Below, in pieces: positions 1-9,693 of a stretch of 64,000 nt of DNA. Origin of the DNA: Karstenula rhodostoma CBS 690.94 (taxonomy: Eukaryota > Ascomycota > Dothideomycetes > Pleosporales > Didymosphaeriaceae); NCBI GenBank assembly GCA_010093485.1, contig MU001504.1, positions 751,769 to 815,768 on the forward strand. Reading direction: 5' to 3'. Each line of letters starts with the position of its first letter. Positions within the stretch are counted from its first letter, which is position 1. The notes beneath the pieces are model-generated. The model did not search any database. It saw nothing but the letters and a program-made list of their open reading frames with translations, and had not been told where the DNA came from. The translations under genes and the position numbers were made by a program.

Positions 1-1012
1 CGCATAGTATACGCCTCCCGGATCCTGCCGTAGACCGGGGGCCATTCCCACGATTCGTCGAGGCCGAGAGACATCCAGACCACTGCGCAGGTGTCGTGAT
101 ACAGAGAGATGAGAAGCAAGTCGCCGACGACTTTGTCGAACGCCTCCAGGGCGCGAAGCTGAAACTCGCGAGTCGTCACCGGCGTCGCTGGGCCGCTGCT
201 CGTTAGGTAGGTTTGCAAGAGGCGCCGTATGACGCCTTCCTTGTCGCGAGTGTAGTCGGACAATGAAGGCGGGACACTGAATAACATCTGCGGGTCCATG
301 AATTCGTAATATGCCGCTAAGAGGAAGAAGTTCAAGAGTAGGTATTCGCAACGGACGGCAATGCCTGACCATCTTCCGCGCCCAGTAAGATTGTGGCGCG
401 TGGTGAGGAGCTTAGCGTCGGGATCTTTGGCTTTTGTGGAAGGCGTCTGAGCTTGCCAGGTATATTTAATGCCTGGCCAGAGGTAAGGATTCTCCCAAGT
501 CGTTCCGATGCCGCGGACGTTGAAGACGGTCTTCCAGCCTCTGTACAGAGGATGCCAGGATGCTTTCACGTATCTCGGTTCGAGCTGGTCAATTCGTTAG
601 CTTTGAATGACGCATGCCCTCACAGTTCTTAGACCATCTCATCGGGGACCGTGTGCCCGGTGTGGCATAGCAACATTGTGTTGCTATCATTCAATGCAGC
701 ATGCAGGGAACAAGCACTCACAGCATTCGGGACCTCGGCAGTGAGAGGGTTCTTATATGCCATAGCAAGAGCATGCGAACCGCCAATCAAGATGTATCGC
801 ACATACATCTCATTCAGTGTGCCGTCAGGAGAAAGTTCAGTAGCAGTTCTCCACGAGGCAAGTCCGGCAGCCAGCACCATCGAAACGCCCATCCATCGAT
901 TGATGTGATTGGGGAATGAAACAACGATAAGACATGTGAAGGGCCACATGATGGATAGAAAGATAGGGAGGGCCCCCTTCGAGAGGGTCCACTCGCTCCC
1001 ATGGCCAGCCAT
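1..1012 (-). CDS. Wax-synthase-domain (MBOAT-like) acyltransferase, partial at left edge
   Basis: Multi-pass membrane protein of the fungal wax-synthase/MBOAT_2 family, which moves acyl or acetyl groups onto alcohols; many relatives sit in secondary-metabolite clusters. Two exons are visible: 635-1012 and 1-584, with a 50-nt intron at 585-634 (atypical donor GTCTAA, branch GCTAAC, acceptor CCAG). About 320 residues are seen. Hydrophobic helices lie in the first 100 residues. After the intron comes the family hallmark: a GW motif followed by VRGIGT and WENP. The last visible residues (WEWPPVYG, then EAYTMR) are where relatives lead into the FWGRxWH catalytic motif, so the active site should lie just outside the window. 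The start at 1012 is the first ATG in frame and begins MAGHG; an upstream exon cannot be excluded. The substrate is unknown. Confidence 0.75.
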
Positions 1013-2310
1013 GTTTTGGAAGGGGTAAAAGAGCGGATAAGAATACAAACACAAGGGCAAAGAAAGGACAAAGGTACAATCCTCAAAGCAAAAAGAAGGT
1101 GTGCGCAGAACTGAGCTGCAAGCTAATCGAGCAGGAAATGGAAACAGTGTGAGAGGAGCATGGACTCAATACACGTTCATCTTTGCCTTCTGTTTCTACC
1201 ACGCTTCCATAGAGGCGCCACGCTCGGTAGCTTCATCGGAGTGTTTCGTACAACCATGGAAGCCACCGTATGATTTCCGTCGTTCAACCCAGGCGCCATG
1301 GCCGAAGTACGTGCGCATCATGCCTTTTCTCCGTGAAAATTTACGTCACTAGCAACGTGGATTGCCCTGGTGAGCCAAATGCTACGCAATCCAGTCGTAT
1401 CACGCAACGTGTTTGCTAACTACATAGTCTTACCAATGCGTGACTGTTTGCGAAGTCCATTTGTCGCGTCTCTTGGTAGCGTGTGATCAAATCACCGTAA
1501 GACGCCGCAGGTGTGGAAGGAGAGAGAATCTAAGATGGAAAGAGCTAGCGCTCCGGTATTGACAAGGTAACCTACTTCCAGTTATGGTAGACCATCTTCC
1601 TCGGTCCAGCCACTGCGAAGCAAATGCGGAGTTCGTGAACAAGATTGAGTTACAGGCGTAGCGAGACTTTGGTACCTTAGTGGTAGAGCCAGACCGCTCT
1701 GCAACGTTAGAAGATGGATGCGTTCCGACTCCCTCGTCGCAAGGCCCCTGGGCATAGCAGGGAATAAACGCTGACGCTGAGCTCTCGCAAGGACTTCGAT
1801 TAGGTCGGGGTTGCTATTTTAGGCATAAACCTAGGCGAGTCCAAGGTTGGTCGCCGTGTCTTCGGATGTAAGCGGAGCATCGTGAGCACAGCCACGTCTA
1901 CGGTCTCAGCACACACGCGAACGCGCATCGCCGTAACACACAGACCAAACCCCACAACAGATCCCCACCATAAACGGAAATGCATCGGACGGGGACGTTT
2001 CACGAACACGTTCGGTACGTGCTCTGTCATACGTTCTACTCCTACACAGCGCCAGACCCTACGCATCCTTACCACGCAGAACACCGAGAATGGCACGCAC
2101 ACGACGCCTTACACGGCCGAATCTTGTATAAAGCGCACCCTCTCGCCGGCCAGATTAATATCCCCATCCACATTCACTTCCAACACATTCATTCAAGCAA
2201 CTTCCAACTACTTTCCACCTTTCACTTCACTCCCAGCCAATCTACCACCACTTCGTACACCTTCTTCAATTTTCCAAATACAAACCCAACAAACAACCCA
2301 CCCAGCCAAA
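1013..2310. other. Gene-free stretch, 1.3 kb, promoter side of both flanking genes
   Basis: This lies between the divergently transcribed acyltransferase (minus) and the secreted peptide gene (plus). Open frames here are short and lack codon structure or family resemblance. From about 1900 on it becomes C/A-rich, as expected of a fungal promoter and 5' leader, and it contains a TATA element at 2127. I see no RNA gene; a weak tRNA-like stretch near 1670 was rejected. Confidence 0.5.
2127..2133 (+). promoter_or_regulatory. TATA element of the secreted peptide gene
   Basis: TATAAAG lies 184 nt before the ATG at 2311. A pyrimidine/CA-rich leader with CAACAAAC-type repeats follows, a layout common in highly expressed fungal genes. 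The assignment rests on position and motif only. Confidence 0.4.
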
Positions 2311-2574
2311 ATGCAGTTCTCCGCTATCATCGTCGCTTTCACCTTCGCTGCCGCCGCGATGGCTCAGACATGCGGCATCAACGGCGCTCTTTGCTCGTAC
2401 GCATTCCCCCCTCCCCTTTCCCTTGCCCTGATCACGAAGAAGATATAGCTTGGCTAACACTCCCATCCCAGGCGCGATGTCAGCTCCGTCGGCTTCACGG
2501 CCAAGGCCCGCGAGTGGCTCCGCACCCGCGAGGCTGCTCCCGCTGCCGTTGAGGCTGTTGAGGTCCAGATCTAG
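2311..2574 (+). CDS. Small secreted peptide, 62 residues, two cysteines
   Basis: Exons 2311-2396 and 2472-2574 join across a 75-nt intron (donor GTACGC, acceptor CCCAG), giving 62 residues. Residues 1-18 form a clear signal peptide (MQFSAII, then an alanine-rich core ending AMA). The mature part starts QTCGINGALC, with Cys21 and Cys28 eight positions apart, followed by a charged segment KAREWLRTRE and an Ala/Val/Glu-rich tail ending VQI. There is no dibasic (KR/RR) processing site. The ATG is in good context (CCAAAATG) and a TATA box lies upstream. A probable 57-nt intron at 2597-2653 in the 3' untranslated region (GTAAGC to TTGCAG) also suggests a transcribed gene. I recognise no family. Small secreted proteins of this size are often lineage-specific and may act outside the cell; any such role is inference. 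Confidence 0.65.
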
Positions 2575-3074
2575 ATGCAGATTGAGCCTGGAAATGGTAA
2601 GCTCTATTGCCTCGCAGGGTGCTTCGTTTCCCATGGCTAATGGGTGGTTGCAGGCGACACTCTGCAGGGATTGATGGGGAGGCACGCGCATGTACTGGAT
2701 ACAGGCGAGGGTGGTAGGGCTTGGAGATTGTAGCATTGTGGAGTTGGTGGTGTTTTTTTCTGTACATGGTTTGCGGTGTGGATCGGCCGCTTTGGGGATA
2801 GATATAGAAGTACGAGTTATGGAATTCGTCTCTTGTTGATATGTGTCTGCTATGATCTTGTAAATGGTGCTATGATGCAAGTGGTGGTACAATTGGAAAG
2901 GCCAAGTGAAAACCCCGGAGGTCGATTACTCCAAGACTATAGTGTTGTAGCGTTGACTTTTTGCGGTGATCTGCAGATTACCACAATCGAGCCGGAAGAG
3001 CTGGAACGGTACACGCAAATCGTGCCAGTATCATTTTACATAGTTGATCTTCTTGAGCCTCCGCAGCCTTGAAG
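2575..3074. other. 3' region of the peptide gene, no further gene
   Basis: It holds the proposed 3' UTR, including the likely intron 2597-2653, and then non-coding sequence. Open frames on both strands lack family resemblance. The end abuts the hydrolase relic. Confidence 0.45.
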
Positions 3075-3640
3075 TGATTACGTGCTTCCTCGCCCTATTT
3101 ATGCATGGTTCTTGACCAATCTCCAAAATTACCTCATTTACCTCCTTTGCGTTCGTCACATTCAGATAGTGCGCGCCGCCCTCTACAATAGTCAGCTTTT
3201 ATCTCTAACTCCCCATAAATAGCTCACGCTGCTCTTTCTGAATCTTACGCCCGTACGGCGCATCTTCAGTACCTGAAATCAGCGCATCTCTGGTCAACCA
3301 GGACAGCACCGCCATCCTCGCCTTCCGCCGGCCCTCAAAGCGCAGTCATGACTTCCAGAGCTACGGCTGCCGAGTCCCAATACGTGAAGTGGTCAGCCTT
3401 CGCGTAAAAGACATTTCGCCATGGCCGAGGGGCTCGATAGCGAGGATGTTGAGTGTGAAGCTGAGCTCTGGGGAGTCAAATTGGAGGTAAAGGATGCGGT
3501 CGTCATGCATATCAAGTTTATACAGCCAAATATTGGTGCTGAAGCACCAATAGTATTGTTTGAGATGTGATAGTCGACATTCACGGAGCCGAGGCAGTTG
3601 ACGGTGATGTAGATTATCAATAATAGCATGGTTCGTTAGG
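3075..3640 (-). pseudogene. Relic of an alpha/beta hydrolase
   Basis: On the minus strand, three blocks in different frames resemble a fungal alpha/beta-hydrolase-fold protein. The first is near 3430-3500, containing LAIEPLGHGE. The next, near 3360-3410, contains ADHFTYWDSAAVALEVM and ends in a stop. The third, near 3110-3330, has EDAPYGRKIQKEQ and then, after two stops, VEGGAHYLNVTNAKEV. In intact relatives the first two blocks precede the nucleophile elbow and the last carries the catalytic His (GGAHY). The middle, including the GxSxG serine region, is missing, and frameshifts and stops separate the rest. No splice arrangement that I tried restores it, so it reads as a decayed gene with an internal deletion. 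Order and spacing fit the family; substrate cannot be told. Confidence 0.6.
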
Positions 3641-4209
3641 TAGTCTGTGATGTTGTTGAAGCTTAAAAATCGACGGGGAAATGTGTGAATAGTAGGAAGA
3701 GTAGGTGGTTATTATACGAATTCTCATCTTAGGTGGTGGCCTAGAGCCTCAGGCGATTGAAGCAGGCCAAATCCAAATAGAAGGTAATTGTACCTAGGTA
3801 TCAATATCCCATCTCGTCGGCCTTGTCTGAAAGAAATAAAGGCCTGCATAGAAGCGGCCGTATGAAGACCTAGTTTGCGTGTCCATCAGAACGTACTGCG
3901 TGTAGTGGCCGCTTGCTGTAAAATTTGCATCTTCAAGCACCACCTCCGCGGACACTTACACTACTTAGAATGCTACCAGCCTCATTGACTGATAAAGGTG
4001 TTCACGCCATGTACTTATTTATTAAGATTTGAATTCCCATCTGAATAGATGCCTCTGGTAATATATTGTTGTGACATGTCACAGTTCGTCGTATACGCAG
4101 AAGGGTTGTAATTCGGTGCATGTGGCTCGTGATTAAAGGAGACTGAAGACCGACTACGAATTACAGCTATCTGCACAGTGAGACATGCTATCTAGCGCCG
4201 TAGTCATTT
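3641..4209. other. Gene-free, fairly AT-rich spacer
   Basis: No open frame of note, RNA gene or clear repeat is seen. Base composition is more AT-rich than in the housekeeping parts of the window, which fits decayed sequence. Confidence 0.4.
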
Positions 4210-4495
4210 TTAAAAGGAGGTGTGTTGACGTCTGACGGCCCTCAACTGTCCCTCTTGGCCAACAAGAGCGATGGCAGGAGAATACCGGTCGAGGAAAGGC
4301 ATCGGGAAAGAATCCTCGTATATGACGCGCTTGTCGGACGTGCAGATGATGATGGTATTCTCAGCGAAGCCTTCAGTCGAGAAGGGGGATGACGGCCAGT
4401 AGTAGCTCCCATTGCGAGAATGCAGTTAGAACTGCGATGGACACTTTGAGTATTGTTATCCAGACCAAATAGAAGTAACGCCGTCGACTCTCCAT
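4210..4495 (-). pseudogene. Possible broken gene for a short membrane or secreted protein
   Basis: From an ATG at 4495 the minus strand reads MESRRRYFYLVW, then a hydrophobic stretch (ITILKVSIAVLTAF), and soon meets a stop. Shifting one frame near 4400 gives a further open run of about 65 residues with ordinary protein composition (YYWPSSPFSTEGFAENT, then DSFPMPFLDRY), ending at a TAA at 4210. No GT/AG pair explains the shift, so a frameshifted remnant is the simplest reading. It could equally be chance. No family recognised. Confidence 0.2.
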
Positions 4496-5050
4496 CGTCG
4501 GATTTCTTGTGTGTCAGCGGGCACGCGCTAAGTCCGTTTCAGCTAGCACCCATGCTAGCCCCGTTTTTTCGGTTAGCTTAGCACTACGCCCTTTTTGGTT
4601 AGCCGGCGCACAGACACTGGGCAAGCCTTAGTCGCTTTTTTGGTCCCCCTTTGTTCGTGCATTGGCAAAGCACAACGCGCCTTTTTGTCCCCCTTGCTTC
4701 ATTGATTTACCCGCCCTCATAGTGATCGTATACAATATATATAGAAGTAATTGCAATTGTTGGGGCTAGGTATGCACGCGCCCGAAATCCGATGTCCACA
4801 TAGACTTCACATCTACGACATGCCTGGAACTATACTGTCCTCTTCACATCTCTATCAACTGTACATCCGCTCCTCCACGGAGGCGCGCCCGCTCACCAAC
4901 CCATTCCCCAGAACACTAACCTGCAAATGGCCAATATAAACTCCACACCCCAGCAGCCCAAAGGCAACCAAAAACGCCATACACGATCGCCTTGCAATGC
5001 ATACGAATCAGAGAAAGTTACGCGACTTGTCGGGTCATACTCCGAGTGCA
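4496..5050. other. Spacer with a T-run repeat-like segment, no gene
   Basis: Apart from the low-complexity stretch listed at 4555-4710, nothing gene-like is seen before the 3' end of the ERV46 homologue at 5051. Confidence 0.4.
4555..4710. repeat. Degenerate T-run repeats with GCTAGC/GGTTAGC motifs
   Basis: Four runs of five to six T, each preceded by C/G-rich bases, recur at uneven spacing; the last two share a longer core (GCTTTTTTGGTCCCCC and GCCTTTTTGTCCCCC). GGTTAGC occurs twice and the palindrome GCTAGC twice. This could be a worn miniature transposon end or simple low-complexity drift. No terminal inverted repeat or target duplication was found by eye. Confidence 0.3.
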
Positions 5051-6530
5051 CTAGCTGGAGTGCATCTTCTTGATTCTGTTCGCGCCCTCGTACAGCATGC
5101 GGTCGACAGCCGAAGCAACCGTGAGGGTACCACCAACGACGGCGCATAGACCGACGAGGAAGCCGGAGAAGGACTTGGCACGCTCTTCGCGGTTGATGAC
5201 CTTCATAGGAGAAATGTCCTATCGCAAGTTGTCAGTATCGTTTGTGTGCGAATGATTTGGAAAAGCGAGACTTACATATGAGAAGAAGACACCTGGAATG
5301 CCACCCCTAGCGTGTATGCGCTCTTTGTGGCCATCTTCCTCATCAGGACCACCTGCCAGGTTCCTTTTGTGGCTTGTGACAGAGTACTGGTGGGTCTCGA
5401 TGCTGCCCTTGTAGTTTGTGTCAATTGTAGCCCCGAGCATTTCGTCGTGCCTGCCACGCCCAGAGATGTTCTCCCAGCCAAGCGGAAGATACGCAGTCGA
5501 GACTACCTTGACGAAGTACATGAAGTTGAAGGCCTTCTCGGTGGCATGTTGCTCCGTATTATCGAGTGGATTGATGTGGTGGTTCGTCCAGCCTGCCGGT
5601 CCAGTGTTCGCGTGCTTCTGCTGCATATCCGCGATGACAGCGTCGCTCAGCTGCGGGCCGAAGCGCAGGTGGTGGATCTTGTGAGTGAAGGTGTGCGACT
5701 CGTCCTTGAAGTAGTTCTCCAGGTCGTGCACGTGCATGTTGCCATTAGAGAAGGACTTTCCAGGCGCAATGTGGAAGTTGCCGATGACCTTGTTCACTTT
5801 GATGCTGCCCTCGAGACGGCACCCCTCCTTGCGCTGAGCATCGAGATGCTCGGCGTAGTGCTCGCGCTCACACTGTTCGACGCCCTCGCCGCGGCCGAAG
5901 GACCAGGAGATGGAGGCGTATGCGTTTCGTACGTCGTCGCAGGTGTTGCAACAACCAGGCTTCTGGGCGTCAGATGCGGGGGGAGCTCCGTAGCATTCGC
6001 CGCAGTAGTTAGGGTCGAGGTGGGAAGCTTCGTCTTTGTGACTACGAGACAGCATTAGCTAGTGCTCCGCGGGGATTGCGGCAGTGGACGGCTTACAGGT
6101 CGAGAGCTTTCGTCTCGATGGCAAGGCTCCCTTCACTCTCAGGCGATAGCCGCACCTTGTTGACACCGTGTGACACGCCCATTTGCAACTCGCCAGAGAC
6201 GTCCATAACGTCGAGCGTAAGCAGCTCGCACGGCATGCGGGGGAACGTAATGTTCATCGAGATCTCCATCTTCTCGCCTGTGATTGTGTCAGCATGCCGC
6301 TATTCTCTCCGCCTGCCCGCGGTTGCGACTCGCATACCTCGTCCCTTGTCCACGACCAGCTCCGGCCGCACGCTGACTTTCCTATAGTCGGCCCACTCGC
6401 CCCATGTCAACCACAGAATGACCAGCAAACTCCCAATCGTCACAATGCCACCGCTCGTCGTGCGCACGCGCGCATCTTCCACCGTCTTGGTGAACGCATC
6501 GAGGCGCCCAAAGCGCGACTTCGCAGGCAT
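5051..6530 (-). CDS. ERV46: ERV46/ERGIC3-type COPII vesicle protein
   Basis: Four exons: 6338-6530, 6097-6277, 5276-6041 and 5051-5218, giving 435 residues; introns are 55-60 nt and all frames join. Erv46 partners Erv41 in vesicles cycling between ER and Golgi and helps retrieve cargo. The N-terminus (KSRFGRLDAFTKT) and first transmembrane helix (around residues 27-45) match the family. The lumenal part has the cysteine signature CGECYGA and CCNTCDDVRNAY. The end reads FFSYDISPMKV, followed by a second helix and a short tail RIKKMHSS. Length agrees with fungal Erv46. The FFSY/DISP junction is formed exactly by the last splice, which supports that intron. It is transcribed in the same direction as the sulfate permease upstream. 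Confidence 0.95.
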
Positions 6531-7114
6531 TGTGGTTTATTGTGCCTGCTGCAGGCTTTCTTTGGGCTTCCTTTTCGGAGAGCGGAAGCAATGGATAGCC
6601 GAGGGTGGACGCTCGTGCAAAGAGGTGTGCGTGGTACGAGAAAGTAGGGGACGCTTTCGACGGGTGCTTGCGTATCGTTTCCCCGGCGCAAGACCAATTG
6701 AAAGCCGAAAAGGAAAGAGAGAATGTGCACTGCAAGTGCTAAGGCCACTGTATCATGTTACACACCAGAAGAGAAGGGCTGCGCTGGGGAGAAGTTGCGA
6801 AGACAACGGGGGAGGCACGGCTGGTAAAGGACAACTATGCGAAGGTGCGAGTCGACGTACGCGCCCGTGCTGACGCTAGACCGAATGGGGCACTGCTGTG
6901 GGGTTCTTTCACGTTTACACTTTCACCGCACGACCTAATGTCGCGAAGGGGCACTTTTCAACAGCGGTCAAGGGTCTTGTACAACGGAAGTGTCAACGTG
7001 CCGGAGCAGCGTTGCGCGTGGGTTCGAATGCCCGCGATTCAAATATGTACACGAAAGCGGTTGCAACTCTATGCTGCACCCTCTACTTAATAGCGTCGTC
7101 GAATATGGGGTATC
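6531..7114. other. Promoter of the ERV46 homologue and 3' flank of the permease
   Basis: No coding signal. A GGGTTCGAATGCC stretch near 7020 resembles a tRNA B box, but no cloverleaf can be folded around it. The last part should be the 3' UTR of the permease. Confidence 0.45.
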
Positions 7115-9693
7115 TCAATGACTCTTCCTGTTCGCATTGGCGACTGCACTGTTCAATGCCGCCGTGATATCAACATGGAACAAAGGCCGGTTCAAACCCT
7201 GCACCACCGCAATCTTGGATGGCTTCGTGTGTGATTGACCGTACGCCTTGGTGTGGTTGAGCTTCTTATCCAACGAATCCTCGTCGGACGAAGAGTTTTG
7301 GCGCTCCACAATGTCGTCGTCAGGCTGCCCCTCTTGTTTTGCTGCTTCCCTCAATGCCTTTCTGCGTTCCTGGGCTTCGAGATCTGCTGCGACGCTGTGG
7401 CTGCCCCCGAGTTCGGCTACACTGAAGATGGGCTTCCACCGAGTGACGCCCGAACCTTCTGGCTCTGGCGTATAATATCCGAATCCAGCAGCTGCAAGCG
7501 CTCGTTTGGTCCATCGGCTGTTGACATTGCAGAAATGCCAGTCGACAGTATCCGGAGCAACATATCTGTCGAGCTGATTTCGCACATCGATCATGTTCTG
7601 CATAGAGGTGAGATCAACATTGTTAACTGAAGAGAAGTCGAGGATAATGGCTTTCAGAGTAGGAAGATGGTCGGTTGGTTCTGCTTCCTTGCCACGACGT
7701 GGGCCAGGGTCATTCCAAGGACGATCCTGCATACGTTAGCTCAAGTTCTTGCTGTGCTTCGTGTAACTGATATATCAACTTACACCTAGTCTGGGAAAGC
7801 TATGGGGGTTGGTACGACGAGTTTTCTTGAAGATAGTGTCCGTGAGCTCGTCCAAATAGTGGTTGCAATTGGGGTAGTTGTAGCCTTCCGAGAAGCGATA
7901 GACGAAGATACCAGGGTACGGGTCCTCGAGGGCAATCTCAGGGTTGCTACCATCGTGGTGATCGATGGGTAGATAAACATCCCGAACAGAGTCTTCGTTT
8001 TCAGCTGGGTTACGGCGCGCGGGCTTGTCGCCAAACTCCTTGTCTTCCTCGGCAGGATCAAGAAGATGATCTCCAATTACAGAGTGGACTCTTGCTTTAC
8101 CGAGGAAACGTCCACGAGCTTTGAAAGCTCGGAATATCCAGATAGCTGCAGACATGGAGATGGTGGTGTAGATGCCGTTCTCGATGCTGCTGAAGATTGT
8201 CACAAAGACACCTGCGAAGAAGATGATGACTTCCAATGGCGATATCCGCCAGAACTGGTACACCGTGTTCGGAGGAGTGATGAGGTCTCCTACCGCATGG
8301 ATAATGACAGCCGAAAGGGCGGCATTTGGAATGTACCAGAACATAGCCGGGAGTGCGTAGATAGCCAACAGTACGACCAGAGCGGTGATGACACCAGCAA
8401 ATGGAGTACGTACACCAGCTTTGGCCTTGATGGCGGTACGAGAAAACGATCCAGTAGCGGGGTAAGCTCCGAGGAACGGACCAAGCACGTTTGAAAACCC
8501 GATGGCAACAAGCTCCTGGGAAGGGTCAATCTTGTAGTTGTTTACACGGCCGAACGACTTTGAGATGGATATGTGCTCGATCAGAAGCACAATGACGGTC
8601 GATGGAAGCTCAGAAGCAAACGACGAGATGATGTCGGTCGTGATATGGGGTACTCGAGCGTGCTTGAAGCCTCGCGGGACTTTCCCCAACACCGAGATTC
8701 TCGGCTTGCTTCGGTGGTTGTGGTTGATGCCATAGCTGATGGCAACATAGAGGAGCAAAACGAAGGCAGTTCGCAGAGTATTGACGAAGAAAATAGCCTT
8801 GGCTCTGCTTGGGTATCGCTTCGCAAGTTGGCTGCACGTGATGCGGATGATATAGAGCATTGCCAGGGCAGTTAGTCCGATGGCAGCGTTCAGGTTAGAT
8901 CGGCCTAGATGCTTCAGCGTGTTGATGACGACGTTGTAGGTAGCATCGCGCGTAGAGAAGCCAGTGATTCCCATCATCCCAGGTATCTGCCCGGCGGCGA
9001 TGCTCAAGGCAGAACCTGTCATGAATGCTGAAATAGCGGGCAGTGTGATGAAGTCCACCAACCAACCAAGACGGGACAGTCCAAGGAACAACACAATCGA
9101 TCCGGAAATTATGGCGAGAGATGAGGCTATGATATCGGCGGGGATGTCGGGAGCTTTGGCCTGAGCTTTGGTGACAACATTGCCGGTAACGGTGGATAGC
9201 ACGGCTACAGGACCGATGGTGATATCCTTGGATGTTGCGAAGAACCAGTAGAGGAGCACACCCATGAACGAGGAGTACAAGCCGAATTCAGGTTTGAGTT
9301 CAGCGAGCTTTGCGTATGCCATACTCTGGGGGACAACAACGGCGCCGACGGTGATACCTTGGATATGTGAGAAACCTAAAGGGAAAATGCGGAGAGGGTT
9401 GACATACCTGCTACTAGATCTCCAATGAGCCATTGCGTGTTGTAGCGAGTGATCCACCTCAGGAAAGGGAAGAGGCTGATGAAGTAACGCTTGAGACTCT
9501 GGCCATTGGGGGTGATATCGCAAATCCATTCCCAGGCAGTTGGCTCCTGTTCGACGTATGTGTCGGCAGAGCCGATTGAGAAGACGCTCTCGCCGCGTGT
9601 GACACGTTCGGAGCCGGTCTCGTGGCGGTAATGCAGGTCGATACCCAAGACCTTGGCCAGCCCGTGGGTAACCTTGGTGCTTGTGGAAGCCAT
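7115..9693 (-). CDS. Sulfate permease, SulP family with STAS domain
   Basis: Proton-coupled sulfate uptake across the plasma membrane, the first step of sulfur assimilation. Exons are 9408-9693, 7784-9357 and 7115-7726, giving 823 residues; introns are 50 and 57 nt. The first splice yields the conserved GDLVAG-ITVGAVVVPQ junction of the SulP signature, with WLIGD before and SMAYAKLAEL after. About ten to twelve hydrophobic segments follow, including ATSKDITIGPVAVLST and LGPFLGAYPATGSFSR. A cytoplasmic STAS domain begins around residue 530 and includes AIILDFSSVNNVD. The tail is hydrophilic and Ser/Asp-rich. Start at 9693 (MASTSTK) is preferred because the family begins close to this point; an in-frame codon upstream would add a few residues. 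It is closest in kind to yeast SUL1/SUL2. Its expression is probably sulfur-controlled, but I did not find a convincing binding site. Confidence 0.95.

Noticed and set aside
1668..1745. tRNA-like stretch with CTTAGTGGTAGAGC near an A-box pattern
   Set aside because: The D-arm-like part is suggestive, but the anticodon stem has only four pairs with a four-base loop, there is no GGTTCGA B box at the proper distance, and the acceptor ends do not pair.
5312..6058. 248-codon plus-strand open frame opposite ERV46
   Set aside because: Antisense to the main conserved exon of a confidently identified gene, with no domain of its own.
7012..7045. GGGTTCGAATGCC resembling a tRNA B box
   Set aside because: The T stem does not pair cleanly and no A box or anticodon arm lies upstream at tRNA spacing.
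9376..9407. 32-nt intron in the sulfate permease
   Set aside because: It keeps frame but is too short and inserts extra residues in the conserved GDLVAG-ITVGAV junction. Extending the acceptor to 9358 gives a 50-nt intron and the exact family sequence.
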